A stretch of 64,000 nt of DNA from the NCBI GenBank assembly GCA_012931725.1, contig CM022948.1, forward strand, positions 19,530,376 through 19,594,375, written 5' to 3'. The DNA is from Litsea cubeba (lineage: Eukaryota; Streptophyta; Magnoliopsida; Laurales; Lauraceae). Positions 32,637 through 43,639 of the stretch are shown here, in pieces; within the stretch, counting starts at the first letter, position 1, and each line of letters begins with the position of its first letter. The position numbers were made by a program, and so were the translations under genes. The notes below the pieces were generated by a model. It did no database searches. It saw nothing but the letters and a program-made list of their open reading frames with translations, and had not been told where the DNA came from.

Positions 32637-33857
32637 GTGTCTGTGAAAATGCCTCCTAGAACCAAGAAGGCTACTCCTAGGCGTCCTATCAAGAAGGGAA
32701 AGGGCACAGCCTCCTCTAGTAGACCTATAGCTATAGAAGATAGTGGAAATGAAAGCTCATCTCCTTCACCTCCTCCTCCTTCAACCAATTTGAGACTTGA
32801 CTCAAACATTTTACAAAGTCTTCAAAGGAGGACTGTTGTAGTAGAAAGAAGGACCATGGTGGAAAAGATTACTTCCATGGGTTTTAATTTGAGCAATGTA
32901 CTTGGCCAAGTGGGATGGGATAGGATTCTCCTCTGGGGTGATAATGCATATCCTTCTTTAGTCAAATTCTTGTATGCATCTATCACTAGCACAAATGACT
33001 CTATTAATGCTTGTTCTTTTACCATCTCCTTCATGGATAGAGATGAAGTGTTTACACCCCAGAGATTAGGATCAATCATGGGGATTCCCTGTACTCCTAC
33101 GGGAGTAACATTTGTGTCAGATTCTCCTTCGGAGGATGAGAGAATCAAAGCCACCATTGACATATGTGGCTTCAACTATCCATGGGATCAAAAGAAACAT
33201 CACCTAACCATCAGTTCCCTAATTCCCATCAATAGGATTCTTCACAATCTCTTTACCTATAATGTATATCCTAGAGGTGGTAATAGAACTGAACTTACTG
33301 CTTTCATGGTTAGTGTCTTATCCAAGGTTGTGACTGGCACTCCCATTTGTCTACCTTCTCTCATCTGCCATACAATTATCAAGTTTAGAAATTCTCTGGC
33401 ACAAAAGAATTCAATTCCATATGGGTTCTTAATGACTCAGATTGCCCTCCAGTTTGGTATTCCCATACCCACTGGAGAAAGCTCCATTTTCAAAGCTCCA
33501 TTCTCTTTGACCAATCTGAATCAAATGAATCTCATTCCAAATCCTCAAATCCCCATAGCAGATGATCCTCCATTAGCACAAGAGCCTCCATTGAGACAAG
33601 AGATACCTAGATCTCCACCTCCTCCTACTCGTGCTTCATCTTCAAGGCATACTCCTGGTCCTTCTACCCCTGGCACTTCTTCTGACTGGCAAGCAACTGT
33701 GGAGAGAGATATAGCCTACTTGAAGAGGAAACAAAAGAAACAATCGAAGACAATCAACAAACTGTTCAAATACCTCTCCAAGATCTCGAAGAGCTGCAGA
33801 AGGGATGACGTTGCTAGATCACCATCTCCATCACCTCCATCTCCAGAGTCTGATTAG
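32637..33857 (+). CDS. envelope-like / 'putative plant transposon protein' ORF
   Basis: A 406-residue intact frame. Residues 1-50 are basic then Ser/Pro-rich (PPRTKKATPRRPIKKGKG). Residues ~60-285 form a folded domain (FLYASITSTNDSINACSFTI, FTPQRLGSIMGIP, LIPINRILHNLFTYNVYPRG), resembling the plant domain annotated as 'putative plant transposon protein' or envelope-like protein in SIRE-type elements. Residues ~285-350 are Pro/Ser-rich, ~350-385 basic helix (YLKRKQKKQSKTINKLFKYL), and the tail is Ser/Pro-rich. I see no clear signal peptide or transmembrane helix, so an envelope role is only by family name. It sits downstream of where pol should end, as in SIRE elements. Confidence 0.65.
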   Translation: MSVKMPPRTKKATPRRPIKKGKGTASSSRPIAIEDSGNESSSPSPPPPSTNLRLDSNILQSLQRRTVVVERRTMVEKITSMGFNLSNVLGQVGWDRILLWGDNAYPSLVKFLYASITSTNDSINACSFTISFMDRDEVFTPQRLGSIMGIPCTPTGVTFVSDSPSEDERIKATIDICGFNYPWDQKKHHLTISSLIPINRILHNLFTYNVYPRGGNRTELTAFMVSVLSKVVTGTPICLPSLICHTIIKFRNSLAQKNSIPYGFLMTQIALQFGIPIPTGESSIFKAPFSLTNLNQMNLIPNPQIPIADDPPLAQEPPLRQEIPRSPPPPTRASSSRHTPGPSTPGTSSDWQATVERDIAYLKRKQKKQSKTINKLFKYLSKISKSCRRDDVARSPSPSPPSPESD

Positions 33858-34164
33858 GAACTAGTCTTCCATGTCACCACATTTTGTGTTTAAATTGGTG
33901 TATTATTGGTGGTGTCTTTTGTATTGGAAAAAGGATGGATAATCAGTTTAGACTTTGTTATTTAAACTTCTACTTTCAGTTTATGGATGGTCATGTTCAT
34001 TGTCAAAGTGTAAGACTTTTTATTAATATCCTTATATATTGAATGACATCTATTGATCTATTTGCCATCTACATGAATGCGTTTTCTTTCCTTTACATTG
34101 AGGATATCAGAATTATGCTATGAGAAAGGTATATGTTTGCATGAGTATTGTTTGCAGACTATTT

Positions 34165-34448
34165 AGCAATTTGATGTCAATGGGGGAGAAGAAGAAGAAA
34201 CATAAACACCTAGTGGGAGAAGAAGACTAAAGACTAAGGATGAAGAGAAGAGAAATGAAAAGAAGAAATCTGAAAACACCATTACTGGAGCAATGGGGGA
34301 GAGCAAGAACAATGGGGGAGAAAAGGGAAGGAGCTGATTATGAACAAAGGGGGAGTTGAAGTAAAAAGAGTTGGAATGGATGAATGGTGATGAGTTGATA
34401 GTTTTAATGGTTGAGTGTTATTTGCCATCAAATTGCAAAGGGGGAGAT
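34165..34448 (+). other. multiple polypurine tracts before the right LTR
   Basis: AATGGGGGAGA-type runs occur at ~34178, ~34292, ~34311, ~34349 (aaagggggagtt) and finally ~34437 (aaagggggagat) directly before the LTR. Repeated polypurine tracts are a known feature of SIRE/Maximus elements. Confidence 0.8.
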
Positions 34449-34728
34449 TGTTAGACCCTAAGTTGTTTGCAATTTGATGTCTTGCATTTGCATAATATTC
34501 ATCTCATTAGCTTCATTTTCATTTCACATGGTTCTTCTTGAAAATCATCTTTTAACTTAACCTACTCATGTTTTAATTTAAACTCTTTTTGGTTGATTTG
34601 AATTTTGATTTTAATCATGTTTTTCTTGATGAAACAATGTATAAAAACACCCTTCAAATCTGAGTTTTCAAATGGTTTCAAAGTTTCATTCTTCAAAAAT
34701 ATCAGATCTTCAGAAAATTGACCTGACC

Positions 34729-35075
34729 AGTCTGTCGGTCAAGTCGTCGGTTCCCATCGGTCAACCCACAAGTGAACCAAGGTTAACCGATGGCTCCATC
34801 GGCTCCCATCGGTCCGCCTATCGGTTCCCAACGGTCAACCGATAGTGCATGAACTGTCAGACCGAGGCTCGTCGGTTCCAAAAATAGACGGCAACTTTTT
34901 CATTATCCTTGTGCTATCGGTTCATCTATCGGTTCCTCGTCGGTCAACCGATGAATGACGGTCAACCGACGAATGCAAAAGGGTCAGGAGAACTCTCAAA
35001 AATATGACCGTTGCATATGACCGTTGAGCTATCGGTCAACCGACAGCTAGTTATCGGCTGACCGACAGGCATCCG
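34729..35075 (+). repeat. array of TCGGTCAACCGA palindromes in the SIRE-like LTR
   Basis: More than ten half- or full-palindromes built from TCGGT and ACCGA (for example 'atcggtcaaccgat', 'cggtcaaccgacg') lie within 350 bases upstream of the probable TATA box. Confidence 0.85.
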
Positions 35076-35088
35076 TTGGACCACTTAT

Positions 35089-35100
35089 TCTATAAAAAGC
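35089..35100 (+). promoter_or_regulatory. probable TATA box of SIRE-like LTR
   Basis: TCTATAAAAAGC lies just downstream of the palindrome array in the right LTR. Confidence 0.55.
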
Positions 35101-36266
35101 AAGTTCATTCCAAGAGAAAAGTGACGAGAAGAGAGGCCATTTTTGGTGTTTTTAGAGCTCAAGCAAAGGGAATGAATTAAGGAAGCTTAACTGGTCCAAA
35201 TGGAAAGCTAAAGCTTGATTACAAGAAGTTAAATTCTAGTAAGCTTTAATTTCCTAGTTCATATGTTTCATGCTTTGGTTTAATCCTTTGGAAAATGTTT
35301 TCTAGCATGCTAACTATGTTATGTGGAATCCATATCCTATTTAATCTTTGATTCACATGTTTTGGATTTCAACCCTTGATTTCAAACCAAGTTTTATTTT
35401 AACCTTTGTAATCATGCTTAGCCAAAATATTTGATTTCTTTATAACATGATACATTAACTTGTTTGAACCTTTCCTTGTTGTTTTCATTCACTTGAACTT
35501 TAGTTAAACCGTGTTTTGAAAACAACAATGAATATGCATCACATGTTTAGAAATATTTAGTTTCATACAACTTGTGAGATTTTGATTTTCATATCATCAT
35601 CAAGTTAACTTTTATACATGTGATTTGCATATTGACTTCAATCACATATTTGAGTGCTTTAAACTTTCAAATGCATCAAGCATACATTAAATAAGCTTAT
35701 GTTGTAAACTTGATTGTATTTTCCACACACACATATCATGAGCATTCATCTGTGCATTTCATTGTGTTGTGTGAGTTAGATTTTCATTTTTCATATCCGC
35801 CTACTTAGAGGCATTTTTACTTAAGCTTAAATTGTAATCTCTTAGAGTGTTTTGTGAAAACACTTTCTTTAGAGAAATCATTTGATTATAAGGTTATTGC
35901 TTAGCCACATAAAAGCATTGTGTATAGGTTGTTGTTTAGCCTAGAAAAAACAACATTGTAAGGTTATTGCTTATCCTTGGAAATCATATTGTTGAGGTTA
36001 TTGCTTAGCCTATTGCAAAAGCATAAATAGTGAAAATCCGGTGGGGGTGTTGAGCACAAGCCGGTAGTGGATGTAGGCATTGAGCCGAACCACTATAAAT
36101 CATTGTGCAATGGTGAATTACTTGTGGTGATTGATTAGTTTATCTTCCGCACTTTCTCACATAATCATCACTAGTTAAAGGTAAATTGGAAAGGAATTAA
36201 AATTGGCCATTAATTTGAAGATCACCCTATTCACCCCCCCTAGGGTTAGGATCCCTTGGACTTTCA

Positions 36267-36571
36267 ATCATTGCTCATTCTGATATCTGGTCATGTAAAT
36301 CATGAATCAGTCTTGTTTATGGAATGGAACAGTATTAATTTGGTTTGCTACACGCTTCCGCAATCTTGAGAATGTGTTTGATATGGTTATATGTGAGATG
36401 ATGTGTAAAGATAATCCTCACCGCGGAACCCTGTGGGAAATCACGTGCACGGATAAATGTTCTTTTAATTCCGTGTGCGGTTTAGCCAAAGAGATGCACG
36501 TGGCGCGGCATCATTACCGTCCCGATTCCCGGACTTGGCTTTTCCCCTAATCCCGGTCCGGGGTCGCGACA
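36267..36571 (+). repeat. 5' LTR of Tekay/Del-like element (right part)
   Basis: It continues the LTR begun at 27959 after the copia insertion. It ends CCCGGTCCGGGGTCGCGACA, directly before a primer site, and is related to the reverse-oriented LTR terminus at 2590. Confidence 0.75.
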
Positions 36572-36575
36572 GGAC

Positions 36576-36587
36576 TGGTATCAGAGC
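36576..36587 (+). other. Met-tRNA-type primer-binding site of Tekay/Del-like element
   Basis: TGGTATCAGAGC follows the LTR end by four bases, complementary to the 3' end of initiator tRNA-Met. Confidence 0.85.
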
Positions 36588-36723
36588 GGGACATGTTTCA
36601 GGCAATTAAAAGAAACTAGAAATCTTAAGTACGTGGCGAGGATTCGTTAGATAGAATCGTGTGAGCAATGTGTGACCACCCTGTACTTGATTTATATGTG
36701 CTAACAATTTATTTTGCAGCGTT

Positions 36724-37530
36724 ATGCCACCTCGCAAAAGAGCAGCAAACAGTAATCACGTTGCTAGTAACAGTGAGAATACAGGGCCTATTGCAGAGGA
36801 ACCACAGGACAACAACATGCAGAATCAATTCCAACAGATGATGCAGGCTATGCTAGACCAACAACGTCAGGCAAATGAGAACCAGGCTAGACTCCAAGCA
36901 CAAGCGCATGAGACACAGACCAGATTGCAAGAACAGATGCTTAAGAAGGACGATGATCATGCTAGGGAGATAGCTCAAATGCAAGCACAGTTGTTGGGGA
37001 TATTAGAGAGGAGACTGGAACCAATCCCAGTTGCACCACCTGGTCCGGTTAACATTAGAGGGAATGATCCTAATGTGTTGTATGAGCGGTTCAGGAAGAG
37101 AGGACCGAAAGAATTCTTGGGGACAGAGGATCCAATGGCAGCAGATGACTGTCTTGAGCACACGGAGAACATATTTGAGATCTTCACATGTACGGGTGTT
37201 GAACGAGTACAACTGGCAGCCTTTATGTTCACGGGCTTAGCAGATATATGGTGAAAGACCATCATGGCAGAATATAGGACAATGGCTGATGCAGAAGCCT
37301 GAGTTAACTTCAAGAGAGAATTTGGGGAGAAGTATGTACCTACACATGTCAAGAGGCAAAAGGCAGCAGAATTTCAGCAACTTGTGCAAGGAAACATGAC
37401 AGTCCTCGAATACCTCACCAAATTCGAGAGATTGTCAAGGTATGCACCGGAGTTGGTAGACACGGAGGAGAAGAAGATAACCAAGTTCCTTGGGGGACTT
37501 CACCCAATATTTCCTCGATTATGCTAGGAG
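36724..37530 (+). pseudogene. gag of Tekay/Del-like gypsy element, truncated
   Basis: The frame starts MPPRKRAANSNHVASN, has a Gln-rich coiled coil (FQQMMQAMLDQQRQANENQA), then the gag capsid domain: FRKRGPKEFLGTEDPMAADD, FTCTGVERVQLAAFMFTGLA. It meets a stop at 37252 (TGG TGA), continues in frame with FKREFGEKYVPTHVKRQKAA, EFQQLVQGNMTVLEYLTKFE and KITKFLGGLHPIFPRLC, with another stop inside. 'FLGxxDP..A..WL......F......v.lAAf.L.G.A..WW' is the classic gypsy capsid pattern. It ends at ~37530 where transposase sequence returns; the zinc knuckle and pol are absent. Confidence 0.85.
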
Positions 37531-37537
37531 CTGAAAT

Positions 37538-38060
37538 TTCAGAATTTGATGTGGAGGAAGATGTGATAGTAGGAGAAAACAATATCCGGCCTTTTACACT
37601 CTATGTTCATTTTAATGAGTTATCAAGATAAGCTAATTGTACTTGCCGGTTGTTTGAGTTCAGAGGTATTCTCTGCAAGCATATAATCGTTGTTTATTTG
37701 AAGAAGAAAGTTTATCATATACCGGGGAAATACATTTTAGAAAGGTGGAGTAAAAACGTGAGAAGAAGCCACACTAAAATCAAGATCATGTATGATAATT
37801 GGGAACGCAGACCTTAAGGCAAATGTTACGACAAAATGTGGACTATTTTCAATCGGGTCAGCGATAAGGCCATGGATTCCGATGAAAAGAGTCGGATGGT
37901 AATGTCCTCGTTGCTAGAAGCGGAAGCTGAGCTAGATGTTTATAAAGAGGTTATTTTATGCAATAGACCTATGTCTATAGGTGTACATAAAGCCTCAACT
38001 TCATGTCTTGATGTGATTCCTTCTTGGCAAGAGAGTGATAAACCCTGTGTGTGATCCAAT
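37538..38060 (+). pseudogene. FAR1-type Mutator transposase, C-terminal (SWIM zinc finger) part
   Basis: EISEFDVEEDVIVGENNIRP, then ANCTCRLFEFRGILCKHIIV, then KKVYHIPGKYILERWSKNVR. 'C.C..FE..GILC.H.......IP..YIL.RW' is the SWIM zinc finger near the end of FAR1/MULE transposases. After a stop it goes on MWTIFNRVSDKAMDSDEKSR and LEAEAELDVYKEV, the usual helical tail. The middle of the MULE domain (second catalytic Asp and the Glu) is missing between 27958 and here, probably removed with the gypsy 3' part. Confidence 0.85.
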
Positions 38061-39257
38061 CAAACGCCGCCAGAAAGGCCGACTGCCAGAAAAAAGAAGA
38101 CAGTCCAAGATTGAGACAATTATTTGAAGTGACGGAAAACAAACAAAAAGATGATGAAGAAGGTTAGTTTAAGAGTTTTATTTTTTAAATCAAATAAACA
38201 CAGCATTCAATTATTCACAATCTAATGGAAATCAAATTATGCATGTGCAGGGTATGACGGTGGTCGATCATGGAGACATTATAACACATCCTGTGGGATT
38301 AGACCAGATCATCATGCAAGAGACTGTGAATTTAACTGTATGTTGATTTGCCTCCAATTTAATATCTTTAATTTGCTTGACTTTATTGCATATGGCCTCA
38401 TATACTTTATGCATGTGCAGGTTTCGGCAGGAGATCTTGAATTGAACCTTTAAGAAGGTTTGTCATAATATTCTCTACGAAGAAGATCACTTGGATACTT
38501 TGTAGGCTCCATGTCTTTTTGTAGGTGGAGTTGAAGTTGAAGTTGAATTTCTGTTGCTATTTTTTGTAAAGGAGGTTCACATCAAACTGTAAATGTGTAG
38601 ATCATGTCTTTTTGTAAATGTGTAAATCTGAAATTGTAAATGTGCCTCCATGTCTTTTTGTAACAGTGGAGCCTCATCTTATTTAGAAGTTTGTAAAGGA
38701 GCAGAAATGTTCTTATTTTGTAGTAAATCAATTTGGATACTAATGTCCTTATTTTATGTTTTTGGTCGATCAATGATTACAAAAAGATATATCTGGTTGA
38801 TGACCCCAAGTTTTAATTTAGAAGTGTATAAAACAGGTTAAACATTTATAAATAGGATTTGATGTCCCTCAATTATTTATCTCATGTTATGTCTATTGCA
38901 GCTCAATTACTATAATGCAAAGAAGGTGCCATTAAGTATTTATGCACTTTCAGAAGCCATCAAGACTTTATGCAGAGAAGAAGACAACAAGAAGACATTA
39001 AGACTGCCATCATTATGAACTTGGTCTTTTGTTTCTGTAGTTTAATATGTTTGAGATGGATCAAGACTTTTGTAAGTAGGTGCACATCATTATGTGGCTG
39101 AACAAGATGCATGAATGAATGAATTTTGTTCGCATCATTATTTGTTGTCACAGGCATTAATGGATGGAATGGATTTTTTTTTTTAGATAGTGGATCTTTC
39201 TTTCTTATTCTAGTGCCTTCATGCATATTTTTTTTCTGTTAGAGATAGTGTAGAAAT
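38061..39257. other. 3' region of the transposase gene, no clear coding frame
   Basis: Two short exon-like segments follow AG acceptors 'catgtgcag' (at ~38250 and ~38420), ending 'gaattgaacctttaag'. From 38500 to 38670 'catgtctttttgta' recurs three times and 'aaatgtgtaaat'-like words are frequent. Nothing else is recognised. Confidence 0.4.
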
Positions 39258-39380
39258 TGGGTTCAGTTATGTACAGAATTTGTGTTGATTGGGTTCAGTT
39301 ATGTATAGAAATTGTATTGGTTGGGTTCTATTATGTACAAAAATTGTGTTGGCTGGGTTCTGTTATGTACAGAATGATGG
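39258..39380 (+). repeat. ~36-bp tandem repeat, four units
   Basis: 'ttgggttcagttatgtacag' units, each followed by 'aat/aaattgtgttg', begin near 39257, 39289, 39320 and 39353. Confidence 0.75.
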
Positions 39381-39572
39381 AATGGACGTGGGTGACAAAT
39401 TGTGTTGTGGAATGGATGTGGGATAACAAGATAGACTTTTGATTTAACACAAGTTGTTGCTTGCTGAGTACCCTGTTTAGGAGGTTGGTTAGTCCATTTC
39501 CCGTTGGAGTATCTGGCTGAAATTTTGGGATTTCAAAGACCAAATGACAAAAAGGCCTAGTTAACACTAATA

Positions 39573-40335
39573 GCATGCCTGTGAATTCGTCGACGTCAAC
39601 ATAAGATTCGTCGACGTCAACATAAACTTGTGTTGACGTCGACAAAAACGCACTAATAACATGCCTGTGAATTTGTTGACGTCAACACAAGATTCGTCGA
39701 TGTCAACATAAACTTGTGTTGATGTCGACAAAAATGCCCAGTTAGCACTAATAGCATGCCTGTGTTTTTGTTGACGTCAACACAAGATTCGTCGACGTCA
39801 ACATAAACTTGTATTGACGTCGACAAAAGACGCCTAGTTAGCACTAATAGCATGCCTGTGTTTTTATTGACGTCAACATAACTTGTATTGACATTGACAA
39901 AAAGGCCCAGTTAGCTAATAAGCATGCCTGTGAGTTTGTTGACGTCAACATAAACTTGTGTTGACGTCGACAAAAATGCACAGTTAGCACTAATAGCATG
40001 CCTGTGTTTTTATTGACGTCAACACAAGATTCGTCGACGTCAACATAAACTCGTGTTGACGTCAACAAAAATGCCCAGTTAGCACTAGTAGCATGCCTGT
40101 GTTTTTCTTGACGTCAACACAGGATTCGTCGACGTCAACATAACTTGTGTTGACGTCGACAAAAAGGCCCAGTTAGCACTAATAAGCATGCCTGTGAATT
40201 TGTTGATGTCAACACAAGATTCGTCGACGTCAACATAAACTTGTGTTGACGTCGACAAAAACGCCCAGTTAGCAATAAGAGCATGTCAAAGGAATTTGTT
40301 GACTTCGACACAAAAGCCATCGACGTGGACATAAA
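39573..40335 (+). repeat. tandem array rich in TGACGTCA palindromes
   Basis: Nine units of ~70-107 bp, each starting 'agcatgcctgtg' (near 39573, 39660, 39753, 39853, 39924, 39997, 40093, 40186; the last degenerate at ~40281). Each contains GTTGACGTCAAC, 'attcgtcgacgtcaacataa' and 'cttgtgttgacgtcgacaaa'. Reverse-strand ORFs over the array are repetitive Val/Asp/Thr readings and not genes. Confidence 0.88.
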
Positions 40336-40559
40336 CTAATTTGTTCGGGTATTTTTCATCTTGCAACATATCTATATTACTAAAGGGATGTACTCATCCT
40401 CACATAAAGACACCTGGCGCAACCTCAAGCTTTTTGCAATGCCATTTCCGGAGTTACCCTTATCCCTAAAATCTCTAGAATCATCTTCCACTCAAAAGCC
40501 TAAAATCTCTCCAAGAGATCCCTAAATAAGCCAACACACCAAATGTGCTAAATTTATAT

Positions 40560-43165
40560 CTATCAATTCATGGGTCCCGGCCCACATCATTTGATTTTAT
40601 GGACGGTTAGAATAAAGATAGTGGACCCCATTCATCTGGGTCCCACTTAAAAATATTTGGTCAATTTGTTAGGTCTATGATCATTTGATCTTTCTTAATC
40701 AATTCATGGGTCCCATCCCGCATAATATGATTTTATGGACGGCTAAAATAGAGATGGTGGACCCCATTAATTTGGGGGGTTCCACTTAAATAGGTTAGGT
40801 TTGGTCAATTTGTGAAGTCTATAATCATTTGATCCTTTGACCTTTATCAAGCAATTCATGGGTCCCAGCCCGCATCATATGGTTTTATGAACGGTTAGAA
40901 TATAGATGGTGGACTCCATTCATCTTTGGGGTCCCACTTAGATAAATTAGGTTTGTTCATTTTATGAGGTCTACGATCATTTGAACTTCATCAATCAATT
41001 CATGGGTCCCGGCTCGCATCATATGATTTTATGGACGGTTAGAATAAAGATGGTGGACCCCATTCCTCTGGGTCTCACTTAAACATATTTGATCAATTTG
41101 TTAGGTCTACGATCATTTAATCCTTTGATCTTTTTAAATCAATTCATGGGTCCCATCCCGCATAATATGGTTTTATGGACGATTAGAATAAAGATGGTGG
41201 ACCCCATTCATCTGAGGGGTTCCACTTAAATGGTTATGTTTTGTCAATTTGCGAGGTCTATGATCATTTAATACTTTGATCATTATCAAGCAATTCATGG
41301 GTCCCAGCCCGCATCAGATTATTTCATGAACGGTTAGAATATAGATGGTGGACCCCATTCATCTTGGGGGTCCCACTTAAATAGGTTAGGTTTGGTCAAT
41401 TTGAGAGGTCAATGATCATTTGACCTTTATCAATCAATTCATGGGTCTCGGCCCGCATCATTTGATTTTATGGACGGTTAGAATAAAGATGGTGGACCCC
41501 ATTCATCTGGGTCCCACTTAAAAATATTTGGTCAATTTTTTAGGTCTACGATCATTTGATCTTTTTAAATCAATTCATGGGTCTCATCCCGCATAATATG
41601 GTTTTATGGATGGTTAGAATAGAGATGGTGGACCCCATTCATCTGGGGGGTTCCACTTAAATAGGTTATGTTTGGTCAATTTGTGAGGTCTATGATCATT
41701 TGATCATTTGATCTTTATCAAGCAATTCATGGGTCCATCCCGCATCATATTGTTTAATGGATGGTTAGAATATAGATGGTGGACCCCATTCATCTTGGGG
41801 GTCCCACTTAAATAGGTTAGGTTTGGTCAATTTGAGAGGCTATGATCATTTGATCTTTATCAATCAATTCATGGGTCCCGACCCGCATCATTTGATTTTA
41901 TGAACGGTTAGAATAAAGATGGTGGACCCCATTCATCTGGGTCCCACTTAAAAATTTTTGGCCAATTTGTTAGGTCTACGATCATTTGATCATTTGATCT
42001 TTTTAAATCAATTCATGGGTCCCATCCCGCATAATATGGTTTTTTGGACGGTTAGAATAGAGATGGTGGACTCCATTCATCTGGGGGGTTCCACTTAAAT
42101 AGGTTATGTTTGGTCAATTTGTGAGGTCTATAATTATTTGATCATTTGATCTTTATCAAGCAATTCATGGGTCCATCCCGCATCATATTGTTTCATGGAT
42201 GGTTAGAATATAGTTGGTGGACCTCATTCATCTTGGGATTCCCACTTAAATATATTAGGTTTGGTCAATTTGAGAGGTCTATGATCATTTGATCATTTGA
42301 TCTTTATCAATCAATTCATGGGTCCCGGCCCGCATCATTTAATTTTATGGACGGTTAGAATAAAGATGGTGGACCCCATTCATCTGGGTCCCACTTAAAA
42401 ATATTTGGTCAATTTGTTAGGTCTACGATCATTTGATCTTTCTTAATCAATTCATGGGTCCCATCCCGCATAATATGATTTTATGGACGGTTAGAATAGA
42501 GATGGTGGACCCCATTCATCTGGGGGGTTCCACTTAAATAGGTTAGGTTTGGTCAATTTGTAAGGTCTATGGTCATTTGATCCTTTGATCTTTATCAAGC
42601 AATTCATGGGTCCCAGCCAGCATCATATGATTTTATGGACGGTTAGAATATAGATGGTGGACCCCATTCATCTTGGAGGTCCTACTTAAATAGGCTAAGT
42701 TTGGTCAATTTGAGAGGTCTATGATCATTTGATCTTTATCAATCAATTAATGGGTCCCGACCCGCATCATTTGATTTTATGGACGGTTAGAATAAAGATG
42801 GTGGACCCCATTCATCTGGGTCCCACTTAAATACATTAGGTCAATTTGTTATGTCTACGATCATTTGATCATTTGATCTTTCTTAATCAAGTCTCATCCC
42901 GCATAATATGGTTTTATGGACGGTTAGAATATAGATGGTGGACCCATTCATCTTGGGGTCCCACTTAAATGGGTTATGTTTGGTCAATTTGAGAGGTCTA
43001 TGATCATTTGATCTTTATCAATCAATTAATGGGTCCCAGCCCACATCATATGATTTTATGAATGGTTAGAATAGAGATGATGGACCCCATTCATCTTGGT
43101 CCCACTTAAATATATTAGGCCAATATGTTAAGTCTATGATCATTTGATCTTTCTTAATCAATTCA
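40560..43165 (+). repeat. satellite with trimeric higher-order repeat
   Basis: Eighteen monomers of ~133-153 bp share 'caattcatgggtccc', 'ttatggacggttagaat' and 'gatggtggaccccattcatc'. They fall into three types in fixed order. Type A has 'gaataaagatgg', '(c/t)tgggtcccactta' and 'ttgttaggtctacgatc'. Type B has 'tcccgcataatatg', 'gaatagagatgg' and 'ggggggttccactta'. Type C has 'gaatatagatgg', 'cttgggggtcccactta' and 'ttgagaggtct'. Type A units start near 40562, 40998, 41437, 41866, 42310 and 42746, a period of ~437 bp. The sixth trimer is disturbed (a fused B/C unit near 42890). Confidence 0.9.
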
Positions 43166-43639
43166 TGCCTCACCTAAAGAAAAAACATTTGGAAAAAAAC
43201 ATAAAGATCAAATTAGCAACAAAAAAAAGGACTCACAAGTTTACTAATTAATAAATTTATTAAAAATAATTCATATTAGACTGTGCATTTGGTGGTTTCG
43301 TGGTTATCCACGGGATTTTGCTAGTGCATACAACAAAAAAGTAACATGTAGTGAAAGCAATTAGAAGCTCCAAAATACACATTCACCACCCACATTTACA
43401 TCCGATTTCAAAAAAACCCTATCACATTGATTGCTCACCTTCCAAAAACATTCACACCTGTATCAACATAATCATTTACAAGTAACTACCAATTAGATTC
43501 AGCATTCGAAATCATATACATTAACAAAAAATCATCAATTACATTCAGCATTCGAAATCATATACATCAACAAAAATGTGATTATAAAAGAATCTAAGTC
43601 ACATAAGAGTCCTCAACGTTTTAACAACGTCTTCTCTAC
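43166..43639. other. AT-rich spacer, no gene
   Basis: It contains a 36-bp direct duplication ('attcagcattcgaaatcata' at ~43496 and ~43544). It probably includes the 3' untranslated region of the reverse-strand gene to the right. Confidence 0.4.

Larger units (their letters stand above)
29894..36266 (+). mobile_element. SIRE/Maximus-like Ty1/copia element lacking pol
   Basis: Right LTR 34449-36266 (1.8 kb) matches only the last ~150-170 bp of the left LTR (29894-30067), which is truncated. A Met-tRNA primer site follows the left LTR. Inside are a gag-like ORF with a CCHC knuckle, then an envelope-like ORF, then several polypurine tracts. Protease, integrase, RT and RNase H are absent. The coding frames are open, so the element looks young. 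Confidence 0.85.
34449..36266 (+). repeat. right LTR of SIRE-like element
   Basis: TG start (tgttagaccctaag) directly after a polypurine tract; end ...ttggactttca. 1,818 bp. The U3 part contains the TCGGT(C/T)AACCGA palindrome array (34729-35075), followed by 'tctataaaaagc' at ~35089, a likely TATA box. Confidence 0.88.
27959..37537 (+). mobile_element. Tekay/Del-like Ty3/gypsy element, truncated, inside the transposase gene
   Basis: The LTR starts TGTAAGACCTCGACCCGAGA at 27959 and ends GGGGTCGCGACA at 36571, interrupted by the copia element at 29894-36266; its own length is ~2.24 kb. A Met-tRNA-type primer site, TGGTATCAGAGC, follows at 36576. A gag frame begins at 36724 and stops being recognisable at ~37530, where transposase sequence resumes. 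Pol and the 3' LTR are missing, so a large deletion removed them along with part of the transposase. Confidence 0.8.

Noticed and set aside
39331..40332. CRISPR-like regular repeats with ORFs
   Set aside because: Spacers are themselves repeated and repeats are palindromic tandem units in plant DNA; no cas genes. It is a minisatellite.
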